A stretch of DNA of 64,000 nucleotides, taken from Axinella damicornis. Its lineage: Eukaryota > Porifera > Demospongiae > Axinellida > Axinellidae. Shown piece after piece: positions 11,846 through 23,952 of the stretch. The position numbers were made by a program, and so were the translations under genes. The stretch's first letter is position 1. Every line of letters starts with the position of its first letter. The notes under the pieces are model-generated. The model was not told the DNA's origin. It did no database searches and was given only the letters and a program-made list of their open reading frames with translations. The stretch spans positions 9,178,160-9,242,159 of the forward strand of contig OZ007512.1 in assembly GCA_963931865.1 (NCBI GenBank). The letters are read 5' to 3'.

Positions 11846-13184
11846 GCAGCAGCAGTTTTTGTTTACAACAGTACAGTGTCGGAAAGTTCGAAGGTAAGGT
11901 ACCGTCTGGAAATCCCCTCATACCTTATTCTGGCAACATGAGTCTTGAACCGTTACCGTATGTCCTGTTGGGGCTATGCAAGTGCTACTAAACTGTACAG
12001 TGATTACAGCTGCATACCAGAGTCGTAACTCAAGCTATTCTGTCATGAGCATAATTATGTGCTCATAGAAGGGAAGATGAAATGACACTGCTGTGGTCCA
12101 TGGTTGAGAGTGTAACGTTTTAACCCTATCCCTAATGAGCCATAACCAGCAGCACACTTCCCTGACTGTCAACTCTCAGGTAGGAACTGGTCATACCCAC
12201 ACAAAACCTTTGTAAAAAGGCTCAATGGCTCTTTGCTCTTCAATCACATTCAAATGTGGAGTACATAAGTAATGCACAGTCCCTACGATAGCATGAAGAA
12301 TGGAGACCAGTCCACTTTCATCCTGGGTCATACTAAATCATCGTCTGCCTCTCAGAAATTTGACGTAAAAGTACTTCACCAGTGAGTCTAGCACCTAGGT
12401 CCAAATTCCTTGGAGCATTTTGCTTTCTGTTCATGTAGTGTGTTGGAATGCAACAGGTGCTTGTTTAGTTCCTGAGATATTAAGCGGCAAAGTTACCAGC
12501 AAAAAAATTGAATCGAATGGTACATCGTAAGTGAGTGTAGAATGGAACATAGGCCTGCTACCGTATGATGTAATACATCGTACCAGGCCTTCTCATCCCA
12601 GCATCTGTTGCATTGGTACTGCAAGCTACAAATGCTGGGGTGAGAATGCCTAGGTTTGAGGGGATATTGGTTACAAAGCCGTTAGCTGATTTCCTACTGA
12701 CCCACGACTCACTGAGAGGTCACTGCTCACTAGTTTTGGAACCAGACCTCGAAAGAGGTCAGGGCAATAGGCTCGGGCAGAAGTGTACTGTGCGTGCACC
12801 CAGAATGCAGGTGCACTTGAAATTGCCAGTTAAAACAACTGCATTCCTATGTGCATTTATTGGAAATGCTACTGCATGAGAGGCTCGCAGTCAAAGTCAG
12901 GAGAATCCTCTTCTGTTGGTGGTCCTGCACGATGTTGTCACACAATCTGCAGATATGTCTGCTACACAGCCATCACTAGTCAGTGACTACTCTGCTGATA
13001 TGTACGCACGCCATTAATGGATATTACGTTGCTATTTAGACATCCTACACAGTGCACTCAGCCTTTGGCCTCTGCATTGGGTCTGGGAATGAGACATCAC
13101 TCAGACATGTATGACCTCGGTCACATATGACCTTCTTAGAGGGAGCTTTCGTGTACACAACACTACAATAAACCAGAAACTCAC

Positions 13185-13377
13185 CAACAGGTCCTGGGTT
13201 CGTTTCCACGTCCCCACTCAGGACCAACAACAGTAGAATCACTCCCACCACCATATCCTCCCCAGACCAGAGGGGACACCGAGACCAGGGCAGGGATGGA
13301 TTCTGGAGTGGGACGAGACATTTGCACGCATCACAGCTACTTTCATGCACCAGACCATCACAGGTGTGGCACATCAT
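13185..13377 (-). CDS. Putative first exon encoding hydrophobic leader plus 2A ribosome-skipping motif
   Basis: ATG codons at 13377/13374 open a Cys-rich 41-residue stretch. A further ATG at 13254 starts a hydrophobic segment (VVGVILLLLVLSG) running directly into DVETNPGP, an exact match to the 2A consensus D(V/I)ExNPGP (codons 13189-13212). 2A makes the ribosome release the peptide after the final glycine and resume at proline. One codon plus one base later is a donor (ttg then gtgagt), leaving phase 1, which fits the exon at 11293-11391. Known 2A contexts include picornavirus polyproteins, ORFs of some non-LTR retrotransposons, and N-termini of sea urchin NLR proteins, where the 2A doubles as a signal-like sequence. 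NLR remains lie about 3 kb downstream on the same strand, which favours the last. A decayed LINE 5' end is the main alternative. Confidence 0.6.
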
Positions 13378-13389
13378 TACAACCTGACA

Positions 13390-15675
13390 TGCAGCCCATA
13401 GATCATGTTAACCCTTTAACTACCGAATTCTTCCCACCAAGACAATGCATTCCACCTTCGTAGGTACTCCTCTCCCACAGCATTCGCTCCTCAGCGGCCA
13501 GACTTGGTGGGGCTCGCACACATGGAGAGATCCCTCTGGCGATGCTGTTAATGATATTCATGACCCCCACAACCTCAGCAATCGGAGGTCAAAGGAGGAT
13601 GTCAGCCGGATTTCGCCCAGCATTTCCCTAAACTTGGGCCAGATCTGACTGATGGCATATCTTACACCACCAATTTGCATGTTTGCTTGAGGCCCTGGGT
13701 GGGGTCTATGAATATCAAAAACGCCACGGACCTGCTAGACTATAGTCAGTGCTTACTGTAGCCTATTCCTACAGTAAGCAGTTTCATGGGATTTCATGTG
13801 GCTGGATCTAAGACAGTTTCATGGGATTTCATGTGGCTGAACCAACCTAAAGCAGTGGCAAACTTTGTGCGGAGTCAATGTGTAAATTTTGTTTAATAGT
13901 TCGTGAGATTGTAATTACACATTCCATCAGATCTAGAACATGAACTCTGAGTGTGACAACAGTCAGCAGATCCTCCTCCCCTGGAAGCGATCTGCACTGG
14001 GTCTGGGACTGCTACTACTAGTCTCGGAATCAGACACTTTGCACAGAGAGGAGGAAGGTCTGGTCGAGTTGTCCAGATGGAACGCAATTATGCATGGGCA
14101 ATGGCTTATCTCAACTGTGCACCATGCGTACGATCACAATCAACTCACTTGTTGCTCCCTCAATTTTCGTAACACAGCACAGCACAGTGATTTGCCGACA
14201 CTGAAAGCCTGGAGGAGAGAAATCATTTCCAATATTAATGCCTCTGATTTGTCACATCAACATTCCATCCTGGGAACAAGTCAGATGCAAGCACATGCCT
14301 ACACCCTTCCTCCTCCCCGTGTGAAGGGTCTAGTTCTGTGACCAGGCTACTACTGCTACAGCAGTGGACAAAACACACCTCCAGACAATTGCTTCTCTTC
14401 CTCTCAGTGAAAGGACCCTCTCATTGCTAACGGCTCCAGCCAGCAGCAGGACATATTCAGACCTTGTGATTTCTAGAATAGTTGATGTGCTTGCGTAAAC
14501 GAAGCTCGTGTACGGGTTACGCTGTGCAATCCACCATTGCTTCGTGCCATTCACGATCGGATGGCAACAATTAAACGTACACAGTTGTGTCCTGACAAAT
14601 ATTAATTTTAACAATCTCACTGGGCAGTGGGTGTTTCATTCGTAGACAACTTACATCCTTACACGCACAGTCTGCTGTAGCCCCTTTCGTCTTCGCACAT
14701 TACAGTAGCAGCAGTATGGGTAAAGGTCAGAGTCCGACCTCTGCAATTAAATTATCGGAAGTAATTTGAGCTTAATTAGTCGATTGCAAGTGATTATGGG
14801 TGGGGCTGGTCACCTTATTTGGTCGTAATAACATGTGGGCTCGCATGGGTATGCAGAGAATGCTACGCTGCAGTAGTTACTGCTCCGTTTGAGCACATTG
14901 TAAAGCTCCAAGAAGAAACTGACTGCCTTTGAGTACTCGCAACTTACGTTATAATAATATTCCAGAGTTACCTCTAATAGTTAGCTACAGCGCTAGCAGT
15001 AAACTGAAGTGATGTGTGAAGGGCTCCTGACAGCAAGGCAGGCTGACCGTGACCGTGCTAATTTGTGAGCCACCATAGGTCTTGTTACCTTCTGCTCATA
15101 CTCCCTTTCATCGTTTGGTGAATAAATCTGTCAAATCTCATCTCAAAGCATCATTTCAGGCTCCCGGCATGGAGGCAAAAACTTGGAATTGTTTATACTG
15201 TCAATGGACTGCCTACATTCTAAGTGTGGTAGCTACAGGAAACACGTATACCTGCTGAGCTGAACAGCTGTGACCCAGGACACCATTACTTTGTATGCAT
15301 GTGGTGCTGCATTCCCTCAATTGTGTTCTGGAAACAGGAAGTGTTTGACTGTATGGTATTAGAGTGAACTCTCCATGCACTAGATCACATCCAATAGCAG
15401 TAAAATTATACTTTGATGAACATTGCACATTCTTCCCTGCATGCAGTAACTGTTGTCCTCACATCCACACTGTAACAAAATGATATGTATATGGCTGTGC
15501 ATGATTCTAGCCTTAATTGTTCCCAGGTTCCACTGAATTTGTTTCACAGTGGGAGACCACTGTGTGACTGGTAGTCACAATCTGTGATCAGCAAAAGTAT
15601 TATGCTGGCTGTGACCATTAGCTATTTTCATTCCAAGTTTGCCTGCAATGGATTACCACACCATGCATGGGTTTT
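13390..15675. other. No gene recognised
   Basis: No supported coding sequence. A 32-bp direct repeat containing tttcatgggatttcatgtgg occurs twice at about 13782-13850, and a short hairpin around 13748-13782 uses cttactgtag and its complement. Confidence 0.45.
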
Positions 15676-15679
15676 GTCC

Positions 15680-15940
15680 TGTATGACTGCTGGCCGAGAG
15701 GTTAGAGGATTCGACTGTTACAATCTAAACATTGCTGGTTCGAATCCCACCATGCCATAGGAGATTTTCTTTCTCTCCAAGGACTCGATTCAGCTCTAGC
15801 CTAAAATGCAAGCAGGTGTGTTCTAAAGGCATTTTCGAATGAAATAGTTCACACTGCATCCTTCGGTGGGGATGTAAAGTTGTTGGTCCCTGGCTATCCG
15901 GTTTAATTTTTCTGCCTTCTTCAGGCCTCGTTAGCTACAG
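15680..15940 (+). repeat. tRNA-derived SINE
   Basis: A pol III box A (tggccgagagg, 15691-15701) and box B (ggttcgaatcc, 15737-15747) are spaced as in a tRNA. The cloverleaf does not close: the T-stem and acceptor arms mismatch. A non-tRNA body with ggatgtaaagttgttggtcc follows near 15870, a stretch that resembles the conserved centre of several animal SINEs. This is a retrotransposed SINE rather than a working tRNA; the 3' limit is approximate. Confidence 0.65.
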
Positions 15941-16761
15941 TCATCCCGTGAGACACAATTATCTATCTCTGTAAGGGTGCTATCAATCCCTGTGTTAGAT
16001 TCCATTGGACAGCTAGCAGCAGTGTATATGCATGTGGTCAGTGCTCAAAAGAGCGCAATCATTATTACTAGCTGCATTTGTCCTGGGGTGCAAATGCATT
16101 GTACTAGTCCTAGACATCATCAGTGATAAAGATTGAAGGAATATATTATTTCACCTGTACAAGCATCATGCAGTTACTGATCCTATACATGCCTCCCTGT
16201 AAGAGGAAGGTATTAACTCTTTACCAACCATGAGGAACAGCAAAAACCCTGTATTAATGTATAAATTCCCTGTATAATCTTTTATGGGCTTATGGGAGCT
16301 CATGACACCATTGGTCATTAAATTGGTTGGTAAGGAGTTAATCATGTCTCCTTCGGCCTATCATCACCATCATCAAGAGATCACCTTGGTGCCATAATCA
16401 AATAGTGCAGTCAGCACAAAACACACATTATAATACCAAAAGCACTAACATAACCCCACCCACATAGCTAACAGGATTATAACAACAAATATCTGCAAAG
16501 AGAGCAAATCAAGTCTACCAGATAATACAGTATGAGTGCCACTAGCACAATGATGGCAATCATCAGACTGCCAGGTGATCCAGCAGAGAGGTGCATCCGT
16601 CAATGCGGTGTTTGGAGGTGGACGCTCATTCCTGGCAATCAAAACATTGCTGCACCAATCATGAAATTTCATTTCTGGCTGGCCGGATTTACTTGGTCAG
16701 TTCCAACTCCTCATGTATTCTAACTTGGAGATGAGACCAGCACATTATTTTTGTAGATCCT

Positions 16762-16770
16762 GTGTGTGTT

Positions 16771-16833
<63 letters not shown>

Positions 16834-16910
16834 GTTTGTGTGTGTGTGTATGTGTGTGGATGTGTGTGTGTGAGTGTGTGTGTATGTGTGTGTGTATGTG
16901 TGTGTTGGGG
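16762..16910. repeat. (GT)n microsatellite with G-run
   Basis: About 150 bp of imperfect GT dinucleotides, ending in a ten-base poly-G run at about 16908-16918. The long frames reported as Val/Cys or His/Thr repeats are translations of the microsatellite. Confidence 0.9.
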
Positions 16911-16948
16911 GGGGGGGGCAAAAAGCTCACTTGTGTGTGACAATGTTA

Positions 16949-17338
16949 GCCTCATTCCCAGGCCATTCCCCTTGCCAGTATTTCATCGCTTGCAGTATGA
17001 AATACGGCGGGGGAAGGCCTGGGAGATGTGGTCACGTGCGATGACGTCAGGTAGACAGATTAAAATACCTGTTTCGCATTGATCCGTCCCCGGCGTTGTG
17101 AACAACGAATGGTATCGGTCGTCTGGCTTGCGAACGCTCTGATATCCAGCTGTTGGACGGACAGTACAACATAGGACGTTGAGATTCTTCATTGGGCACC
17201 GCCCTCCATGTGTCTACCATGTGTCCACTTGATGGCATCGCACGTGACCAGATCTCCCAGGCCTTCCCCCGCTGTATTTCATACTGGAAGCGATGAAATG
17301 CTGGCAGTGGGAATGGCCTGGGAACGAGCTCGAGGCTA
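16949..17338. mobile_element. Large inverted-repeat element, foldback family
   Basis: The left arm (gcctcattcccaggcc, then aatacggcgggggaaggcct and gtcacgtgcgatg) is mirrored at the right by catcgcacgtgac, aggccttcccccgctgtatt and ggcctgggaacgag. It is about 390 bp long and non-coding. It looks like a longer relative of the small tagcctcgttcccaggcc hairpins. Confidence 0.65.
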
Positions 17339-17609
17339 TGACAATGTATTGTACATGCTAAATAAGTCTACTGGCCACTTAAGCTGAAGATTGAGAGCCA
17401 GGGTTCAGATTGCAGAGGACAAAGAGACTGGAATGGCAGAGAATGGAGTGGAGCACTGACCATCCTTGTTCACAGCTGGGAAGGATGACGAAGATGATCA
17501 GGAGCACCTCCACCAGCACCAGGAAGATGATGATGAAGGACAGGAACACTCAGAAGATAGTCAGGTCTCCAAACCGGCTGTAAACCCTTGACCAGTTTTG
17601 GTCACTGCA

Positions 17610-17700
17610 GTGTGTGTGTGTGCGTGTGCATGCGTGGTATATGTGTGTGCATGTGTGGTATATGTGTGTGCATGCGTGGTATATGTGTGTGTTTGTGGGC
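17610..17700. repeat. Imperfect GT-rich ~24-bp minisatellite
   Basis: Three to four copies of a unit containing gtgtgtgcatgcgtggtata, followed by a poly-G run at about 17705. Non-coding. Confidence 0.7.
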
Positions 17701-18414
17701 TGGAGGGGGGGGGGTATAATTATGTGTCACATCACTCAAAGAATGTCTTTGCATTTACCATATTTTTATGCTAAAACCCCATAGGTAATGGAGATTCCAG
17801 GAAATGAATTTTTACCATTAGAATAGACAGAAATAGGCTCATCATCTGCATTTGGAGAGAAATCATTTGTGACTGTTGAGGCTATACTATTCCAGGAAAA
17901 AACGGGCATCAACTGCATTTGGAGGTTTGTTCCAGACTGACTAACAGTGAACTCCCTAAATGAAATTCATGTTGTTATGGTAAGTACATTTCCTGGTATT
18001 GGATTCACCGAGAATAATTAGTGTACAGGGCTACACCTAAATTGGATTATGAAATTCCACTTCTACCCTTACATAGAGCTGTGTGTGTCACTAGGCCATG
18101 AGAGAGTTAGGTTGAAGATCCAACACCAACGAGGTGGTAGGGGGATATATAGGATTAGCCTCATTCCAAGTCATACTCTGTATTTAGGCACATATACATG
18201 AAGTGTGTGAAGAGCAGCAAAATTAAAACGGGAAGGCGTGGGAGCATTTCTCATGTGAGTGATATCACATACATACCAGGTGGACTTGGGAGAGGTGGTG
18301 CCCAACCACAAATAAGTTTCAGCACTGGCCAAGCAGAGTTTAGCCTCAAGCGTCTGGACTATTGGGACTACGTATGACTAACGAAGTGATGCATAACATG
18401 ACGTGATAGAGACA

Positions 18415-19657
18415 CACATTCCAGTACTGCTTGCTCAGCGAGCTCACTCATTAATTCATTATCATAGGCACGAGGTGATAGTAAGACCCGAGACATCACA
18501 TTCCAATACTGCTTGCTCATTGAGCCCACTCATTAATTCATTATCATAGGCACGAGGTGATAGTAAGACCTGAGACATCACATTCCAGTAGTGCTTGCTC
18601 ATTGAGCCCACTCATTAATTCATTATCGTAGGCACGAGGTGATAGTAAGACCCGAGACATCGATCACATTCCAGTACTGCTTGCTCATTGAGCCCACTCA
18701 TTAATTCATTATCGTAGGCACGAGGTGATAGTAAGACCCGAGACATCACATTCCAGTACTGCTTGCTCAGTGAGCCCACTCATTAATTCATTATCGTAGG
18801 CACGAGGTGATAGTAAGACCCGAGACATCACATTCCAGTACTGCTTGCTCATTGAGCCCACTCATTAATTCATTATCGTAGGCACGAGGTGATAGTAAGA
18901 CCTGAGACATCACATTCCAGTACTGCTTGATCAGTGAACCCACTCATTAATTCATTATCATAGGCACGAGGCGATAGTAAGACCTGAGACATCACATTCC
19001 AGTACTGCTTGCTCAGTGAGCTTACTCATTAATTCATTATCATAGGCACGAGGTGATAGTAAGACCTGAGACATCACATTTCAGTAGTGCTTGCTCAGTG
19101 AGCTCACTCATTAATTCATTATCATAGGCACGAGGTGATAGTAAGACCCGAGACATCACATTCCAATACTGCTTGCTCAGTGAGTCCACTCATTAATTCA
19201 TTATCATAGGCACGAGGTGATAGTAAGACCTGAGACATCACATTCCAGTACTGCTTGCTCAGCGAGCTCACTCATTAATTCATTATCATAGGCACAAGGT
19301 GATAGCAAGACCTGAGACATCAAATTCCAGTACTGCTTGCTCAGTGAGCCCACTCATTAATATTAATTCATTATCATAGGCACGAGGTGATAGTAAGACC
19401 CGAGACATCACATTCCAGTACTACTTGCTCAGCGAGCTCACTCATTAATTCATTATCATAGGCACAAGGTGATAGCAAGACCTGAGACATCAAATTCCAG
19501 TACTGCTTGCTCAGTGAGCCCACTCATTAATTCATTATCATAGGCACGAGGTGATAGTAAGACCTGAGACATCACATTTCAGTACTGCTTGCTCAGTGAG
19601 TCCACCACTCATAATTCATTATCATAGGCACGAGGTGTTAGTAAGACCTGAGACATC
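18415..19657. repeat. 82-bp satellite, about 15 tandem copies
   Basis: The unit begins cattccagtactgcttgctc and includes ctcattaattcattatcata and ggcacgaggtgatagtaaga. The first repeat interval is exactly 82 bp (18417 to 18499). Copies differ by scattered substitutions, and a few carry small insertions (a 4-bp insertion near 18660 and a 6-bp one near 19360). Two adjacent stretches share diagnostic variants (cacaaggtgatagcaaga at about 19295 and 19465), suggesting duplication of multi-unit blocks. No frame is conserved across units. Confidence 0.92.
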
Positions 19658-19659
19658 AT

Positions 19660-21043
19660 TCTAAAAGTGAGTTTGCCCATTGTCAACTTACTGATGCTGA
19701 TGGGTCTCCTACAGTAGTAGTTCGAGAGTCTAGCCCCTACACTCAGTGACCAGCGTCGTGAGCATCACCGCTCGTACTGGTGTGAGGAGTGAGTGTGTGA
19801 CGGGAGGAGGAAGAGAACAAGGGATGAGTGTGTCTACATGTACAACTGCAGCTGTGAACCTTGACCCCTAGCCTCGTTCCTAGGCCACTCGACCCCATGT
19901 ATGGTCTGGGAACCAAACTACCTTGCTTGTCACCACGTGTGAAGGAAGGGGTGGGATTTCAACACAAGTAGTTTGTAGTGAGAATGCCCAACATATTATA
20001 CAAGAAAATGATAAACTGCACACACAAACTGCGAAACGGCATTTTTCCCAAAAGAAGTAGTTAGCTACTGAGATGCATGTCACCCACCACAATCATGTCA
20101 CGAAGAAAGTCTTCAAATGAGATGAAATCATTTTCATCGATTCTGGGGAATAGCCTCGAGCAGTTTGGTGATCACATTTCACCTGGTGTATGGCAACCCT
20201 TATAGTTCAGCTTACAGTGATCAACAGACAATTGCTTGAGGGTGATTAGGCACAGCTACACAGACCCTTGCAGGCTGCATGTTTCAAAGGTAGATAGGTG
20301 GGATCTCTCAAGGATGTGATTGAATTAGCACTCTCCCTCTAAACACAAATTGAACATGAATGAGACCCACCTATCTACTTTACCTCTGGTCAGCCAACCT
20401 CTGGAGGTCAGTATCTCTAACCTTCTGTGCATCTTAATGCAGTTCCTCTTGCCTAAAACTGTGGACAGACAAGCTAGAAGTGATGGAAGACTGCACTCCA
20501 CCACGTGGTCCTTTCCAAGCAGCAATGGCTAGTTGCTGGATTCACCCCGACAGTAGTCTCGCAGGCCAGCCCACGTCGCAGAGTCACAGTAGGTCTCCAT
20601 CCGGACAAATGGCTCAGAGCACCTGCTTCTCTAACTACTTGAGCAAGAGTCCTGTGGGTGCAACAATACCTATAACTGATACTCATCACACCCATGTACA
20701 AATTATCAGGCAGCCCCGTCTCCCATACCACTTTCTGGACAGCATGGTTGACCTTTCAAAAAGTCTCAAGTATGTGGTCAAGAAAGTGGAGCGGGAGATG
20801 AGGTTGTACATGTGTACAGGCGCTGGCCTCCTTCATGTCTAGCATTCTGGGCACTGGTTGAGGTGATTTGGTTGAAGTGTGAAGCACATGACCAGCAGCA
20901 GGAAGTTGCGCATAGATATCATTTGACTCCTACAATTCATAAGCATGTGTCCACAGTGCCTACTAATGATGATGAATACTATTTATACAGCTTCTGCCCA
21001 CATCCATGTTCGGGCAATATGCAACAAGCAGCAAAACATTTTT
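19660..21043. other. No gene recognised; one degenerate foldback
   Basis: A decayed foldback at 19869-19921 has arms tagcctcgttcctaggcc and tctgggaaccaaacta. The 120-codon open frame at 20480-20842 shows no family motif and no splice context, so it is not called. Confidence 0.4.
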
Positions 21044-21141
21044 TAAGGTGGCAGATACCCCTTTACGTTAGGTTACCTTTAAACGTCGGGGGCCCCCGAC
21101 GTTTAAAGGTAACCTAACGTAAAGAGGTATCTGCCACCTTA
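21044..21141. repeat. 98-bp near-perfect palindrome, no spacer
   Basis: Two 49-bp arms meet at gggggccccc (centre between 21092 and 21093). The left arm begins taaggtggcagatac; there is one mismatch between arms. It could be a very short inverted-repeat transposon or a hairpin-forming site. Confidence 0.9.
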
Positions 21142-21184
21142 AGGAGTTTCCTTCAATGTGGATGTGGGCATGTGCAGTGGCTAT

Positions 21185-21261
21185 AGCCTCGTTCCCAGGC
21201 TCTCTCATACGCGATCAAAAATTGAGAGAAAGGGGGAGAGTCTGGCCTGGGAACGAGGCTA
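21185..21261. repeat. Foldback of the tagcctcgttcccaggc family
   Basis: Arms tagcctcgttcccaggct and the complement of gcctgggaacgaggcta, with an inner pair of ctctctcat-type sequences. A single-armed copy lies at 21607-21630. Confidence 0.75.
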
Positions 21262-21300
21262 CAAATCTAAACAGTAATGGAGAACCCAGAGGTTGATTGC

Positions 21301-21500
21301 NNNNNNNNNNNNNNNNNNNNNNNNNNNNNNNNNNNNNNNNNNNNNNNNNNNNNNNNNNNNNNNNNNNNNNNNNNNNNNNNNNNNNNNNNNNNNNNNNNNN
21401 NNNNNNNNNNNNNNNNNNNNNNNNNNNNNNNNNNNNNNNNNNNNNNNNNNNNNNNNNNNNNNNNNNNNNNNNNNNNNNNNNNNNNNNNNNNNNNNNNNNN
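21301..21500. other. Assembly gap (200 N)
   Basis: Exactly 200 unknown bases. Open frames reported across it are artefacts. Confidence 0.99.
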
Positions 21501-22207
21501 CCCGGCCCCTCGAAAGAAGTGCCAGTATTCACAGGCTTTCTTGTTTGTTTGTACTCTATGGGCGAGAGTCTGGGACTGTGTAGAATTTTGCCACAGTAGT
21601 TCCATGTAGCCTCATTCCCATGCAGGCCATCTTTTGCACCACTTGCATGATCACATATGTGACCTCTGAACTGTGTTTTATTTTGCTCAGTTCAAATTCA
21701 GCTAAAAAGAATGAAGCTGGAGAGTGTCTGGTAACATTCTATTGCCTGCTATAGCTATACGTAACAGACATGTCCCATGTCCACCCGGGTTGCAAGGATG
21801 GGAATTGGACTATAATTAACTCACGTATGGATGTACATACCTGTGCTGCGGCACATAACAGGGCTAGACTGCTGAAGAATGGAGCTATACCACCCAGACC
21901 ACACCCCCGCGTGGGTGGTCTGGGCACAAGACTAGCAGCTAGCAGGATCGCAGGTCCACCAAACCAGGATCTGAGTATATATCAACCTTAATTGGTCAAC
22001 AAAACATGGACCTATAATACACAGGGGCCTCCGTGTATGGACAGGCCTCCTGCACACACATCGCATTCAGTTGAAACTCCCTGTAATTACTGCAGGGGAA
22101 CCAGACCCTTCCACCTACCCATGCGAAGGGTCTGGTTCCGAGACTATGCAAGTGCTAAGTACATCAATCAGATAGAGCAGCAAATCTGTGTTCCCCTAAA
22201 GGGGGTA

Positions 22208-22631
22208 GGCATGAGAATATTATGCCGGCATAATTTTGAGCAAAATAGGTCATTAAAACCACCGAGCATAATGCGAGCATAATAGCCTGTTTTTGGCTGT
22301 ATTGGAAGCAAAACTGCGCATGCATGTCCTTATTCAACCCTCATCTGCAGCCGCTGAGAGAGTCTTCTCCATCCTGAACGCTTCTTTTGGCGAACGCCAG
22401 GACAATGCACTCCAAGACTATGTTGAAAGCTCGCTTATGCTACAATACAACAAGCAATGACCAATATTCTGTTGTAATGATGTATTGTTTGTGTACCACC
22501 GTTTGTTGCATTTTTTTGTGGTTACAAAATTTGGGAGCATAATAGCATGATTATCAAGCATAATTAGGCCAGATTTGGAGCATAAAAGAAAAGCAAAATA
22601 ACTGAATATGGTAGCATAATATTCTCATGCC
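22208..22631 (+). mobile_element. hAT-like DNA transposon remnant with transposase C-terminus
   Basis: Terminal inverted repeats (ggcatgagaatattatg and its complement) bound about 424 bp. Inside, about 22320-22460 reads VLIQPSSAAAERVFSIL, then GERQDNAL and a C-terminal VESSLMLQYNKQ before a stop at 22458. This is the hAT transposase dimerisation domain, in which the PSSAAAERVFS block is diagnostic. The rest of the transposase is missing, so the copy is non-autonomous. No clean 8-bp target duplication could be read at the ends. Confidence 0.8.
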
Positions 22632-22924
22632 CAAAAGGGGGAGGGTCTGGGAACCAGCTCCCTCAAAACTGCAACCTGAAGTCTCTTACCTGGGTCTTGG
22701 TGGGAAGGTCGGGGAATTCCCATCCAAAATGGTGAAGTGTTACGTTGGCCAAAGGGGGAGGGAAGAGGGTACCGCACCCCTGCATGCCCTGGAACACTAA
22801 ACTGCAGCACGGTGTGAGTCAGCAGGATGTCAAACCTTCACGTACCTTCGGAAATGTGGTCAATTATTGACGGGCTCTGATCAAGCTTCCGGGTGGAAGT
22901 TGAGATTACGAGAGGCTGGCCCGA

Positions 22925-23404
22925 CTATATCCGCATGCGCGCGCGCTTCCACAATGAAAGGGACAGCTCGAACACGGCAAGAACGGGAAGGAGGCAGTTG
23001 AGCAGCTCGCTGCGTTCTCTTGGTTGGTGGTATCTATCCCAAGCACTCTGGGTGAACGGACAAGTGGTGGTAATAGTGCTAGTACCCTTGTCGTCTGTCT
23101 GATTGAAGCTGGCCAGTGTTTTGTGGACTACTGCTCTTTTGTCACCTTGTAACAGCGTGGTGTAGACGGTGGATGTGGCAGATCCAGACATGAAGTTGAC
23201 AGTGGAGGTGGCAGCTCCTACTACTAGAATTCTACGAGAACCTATTCTGGTGCAAACAGAAGTAGCTAGAGAAGATTTGACCAAGGCACCTTCACCTAAG
23301 CGTACATCCTTGAATGTTACAATGGTATTTTCACTTGATCGAGCCTGCTGAGTTTTAAGACAGATGCTTCTTTGCTGTGAACTTAACTTCAAACTATCTA
23401 CCAA
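22925..23404 (-). other. Unassigned 159-codon open frame
   Basis: An uninterrupted frame whose peptide is rich in Ser/Thr and Val (for example RILVVGAATSTVNFMSGSAT). No domain is recognised, and no confident acceptor or donor bounds it. It lies opposite and about 550 bp from the Death-domain gene start at 23953, so a divergent transcript is conceivable. It may equally be chance or a fragment of a larger element. Confidence 0.15.
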
Positions 23405-23952
23405 GACCTTTCAGTCAGATATTGTTATCTGTGTGTTTGCTCGTGTTATCCCCTTCCCTTGTGTACCGACCAAAGAAGAAGCCAATGGAACCTATTTTCG
23501 TGTTCCAGGGTAGTGGCGGCCATGCCCTAGTCTGTAGTGACCATGCTACAGTTTCCTGCATCTTCAACGGATCACCTGTTTCCCCCAAGACAAGACAACA
23601 CAGGGTGCACACTCATTGCCTGGGACTTTATTCAAGTGTTCTGTGTGTGCGTTGTTTATTCCTGTTGTTGTTGTGTTCTGTATGCTCCATGTTGGGCGAT
23701 TGCAGATATGATGAACCTTTGAACCTTTGGACCTTTGGAAAGGGGGTGGGGCTGGACCCAAAATTTAATGGTTAATAATTTGTCGCATAATTAGACACTT
23801 CAGTAAGTCCAGGGTCCTGGTAAGTCAAACTCCGATATACGAAGGGTTGGAGATCGAGGCAGCACCCTTCGGTGTCTGACCTGTCACGGACCACGGCGAC
23901 TACTCAAGGCTCTGAGAGGCCGGCCCCCGAGTGCTGAGCGGGTCGACCCACG
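23405..23952 (+). promoter_or_regulatory. Presumed promoter and 5' leader of the Death-domain gene
   Basis: This stretch ends at the ATG at 23953. The last ~130 bases are GC-rich and contain a short inverted pair (cgaagggt and accctt, near 23840-23870). No TATA box or motif is clear. The assignment rests only on position. Confidence 0.3.

Noticed and set aside
15680..15752. Possible tRNA gene
   Set aside because: Box A and box B are good, but the acceptor and T-stems do not pair, and a SINE-like body follows.
16713..17082. Val/Cys- and His/Thr-repeat open frames
   Set aside because: Direct translations of (GT)n microsatellite; the same applies to frames at about 39590-39720, 53603-53825, 56258-56543 and 58918-59024.
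21215..21609. Open frames across the N gap
   Set aside because: Most of each frame is unknown sequence.
23461..23612. Immunoglobulin-like frame with CSDHATVSCIFNG
   Set aside because: Spacing of cysteines and lack of the usual tryptophan and DxGxYxC motif do not support an Ig domain.
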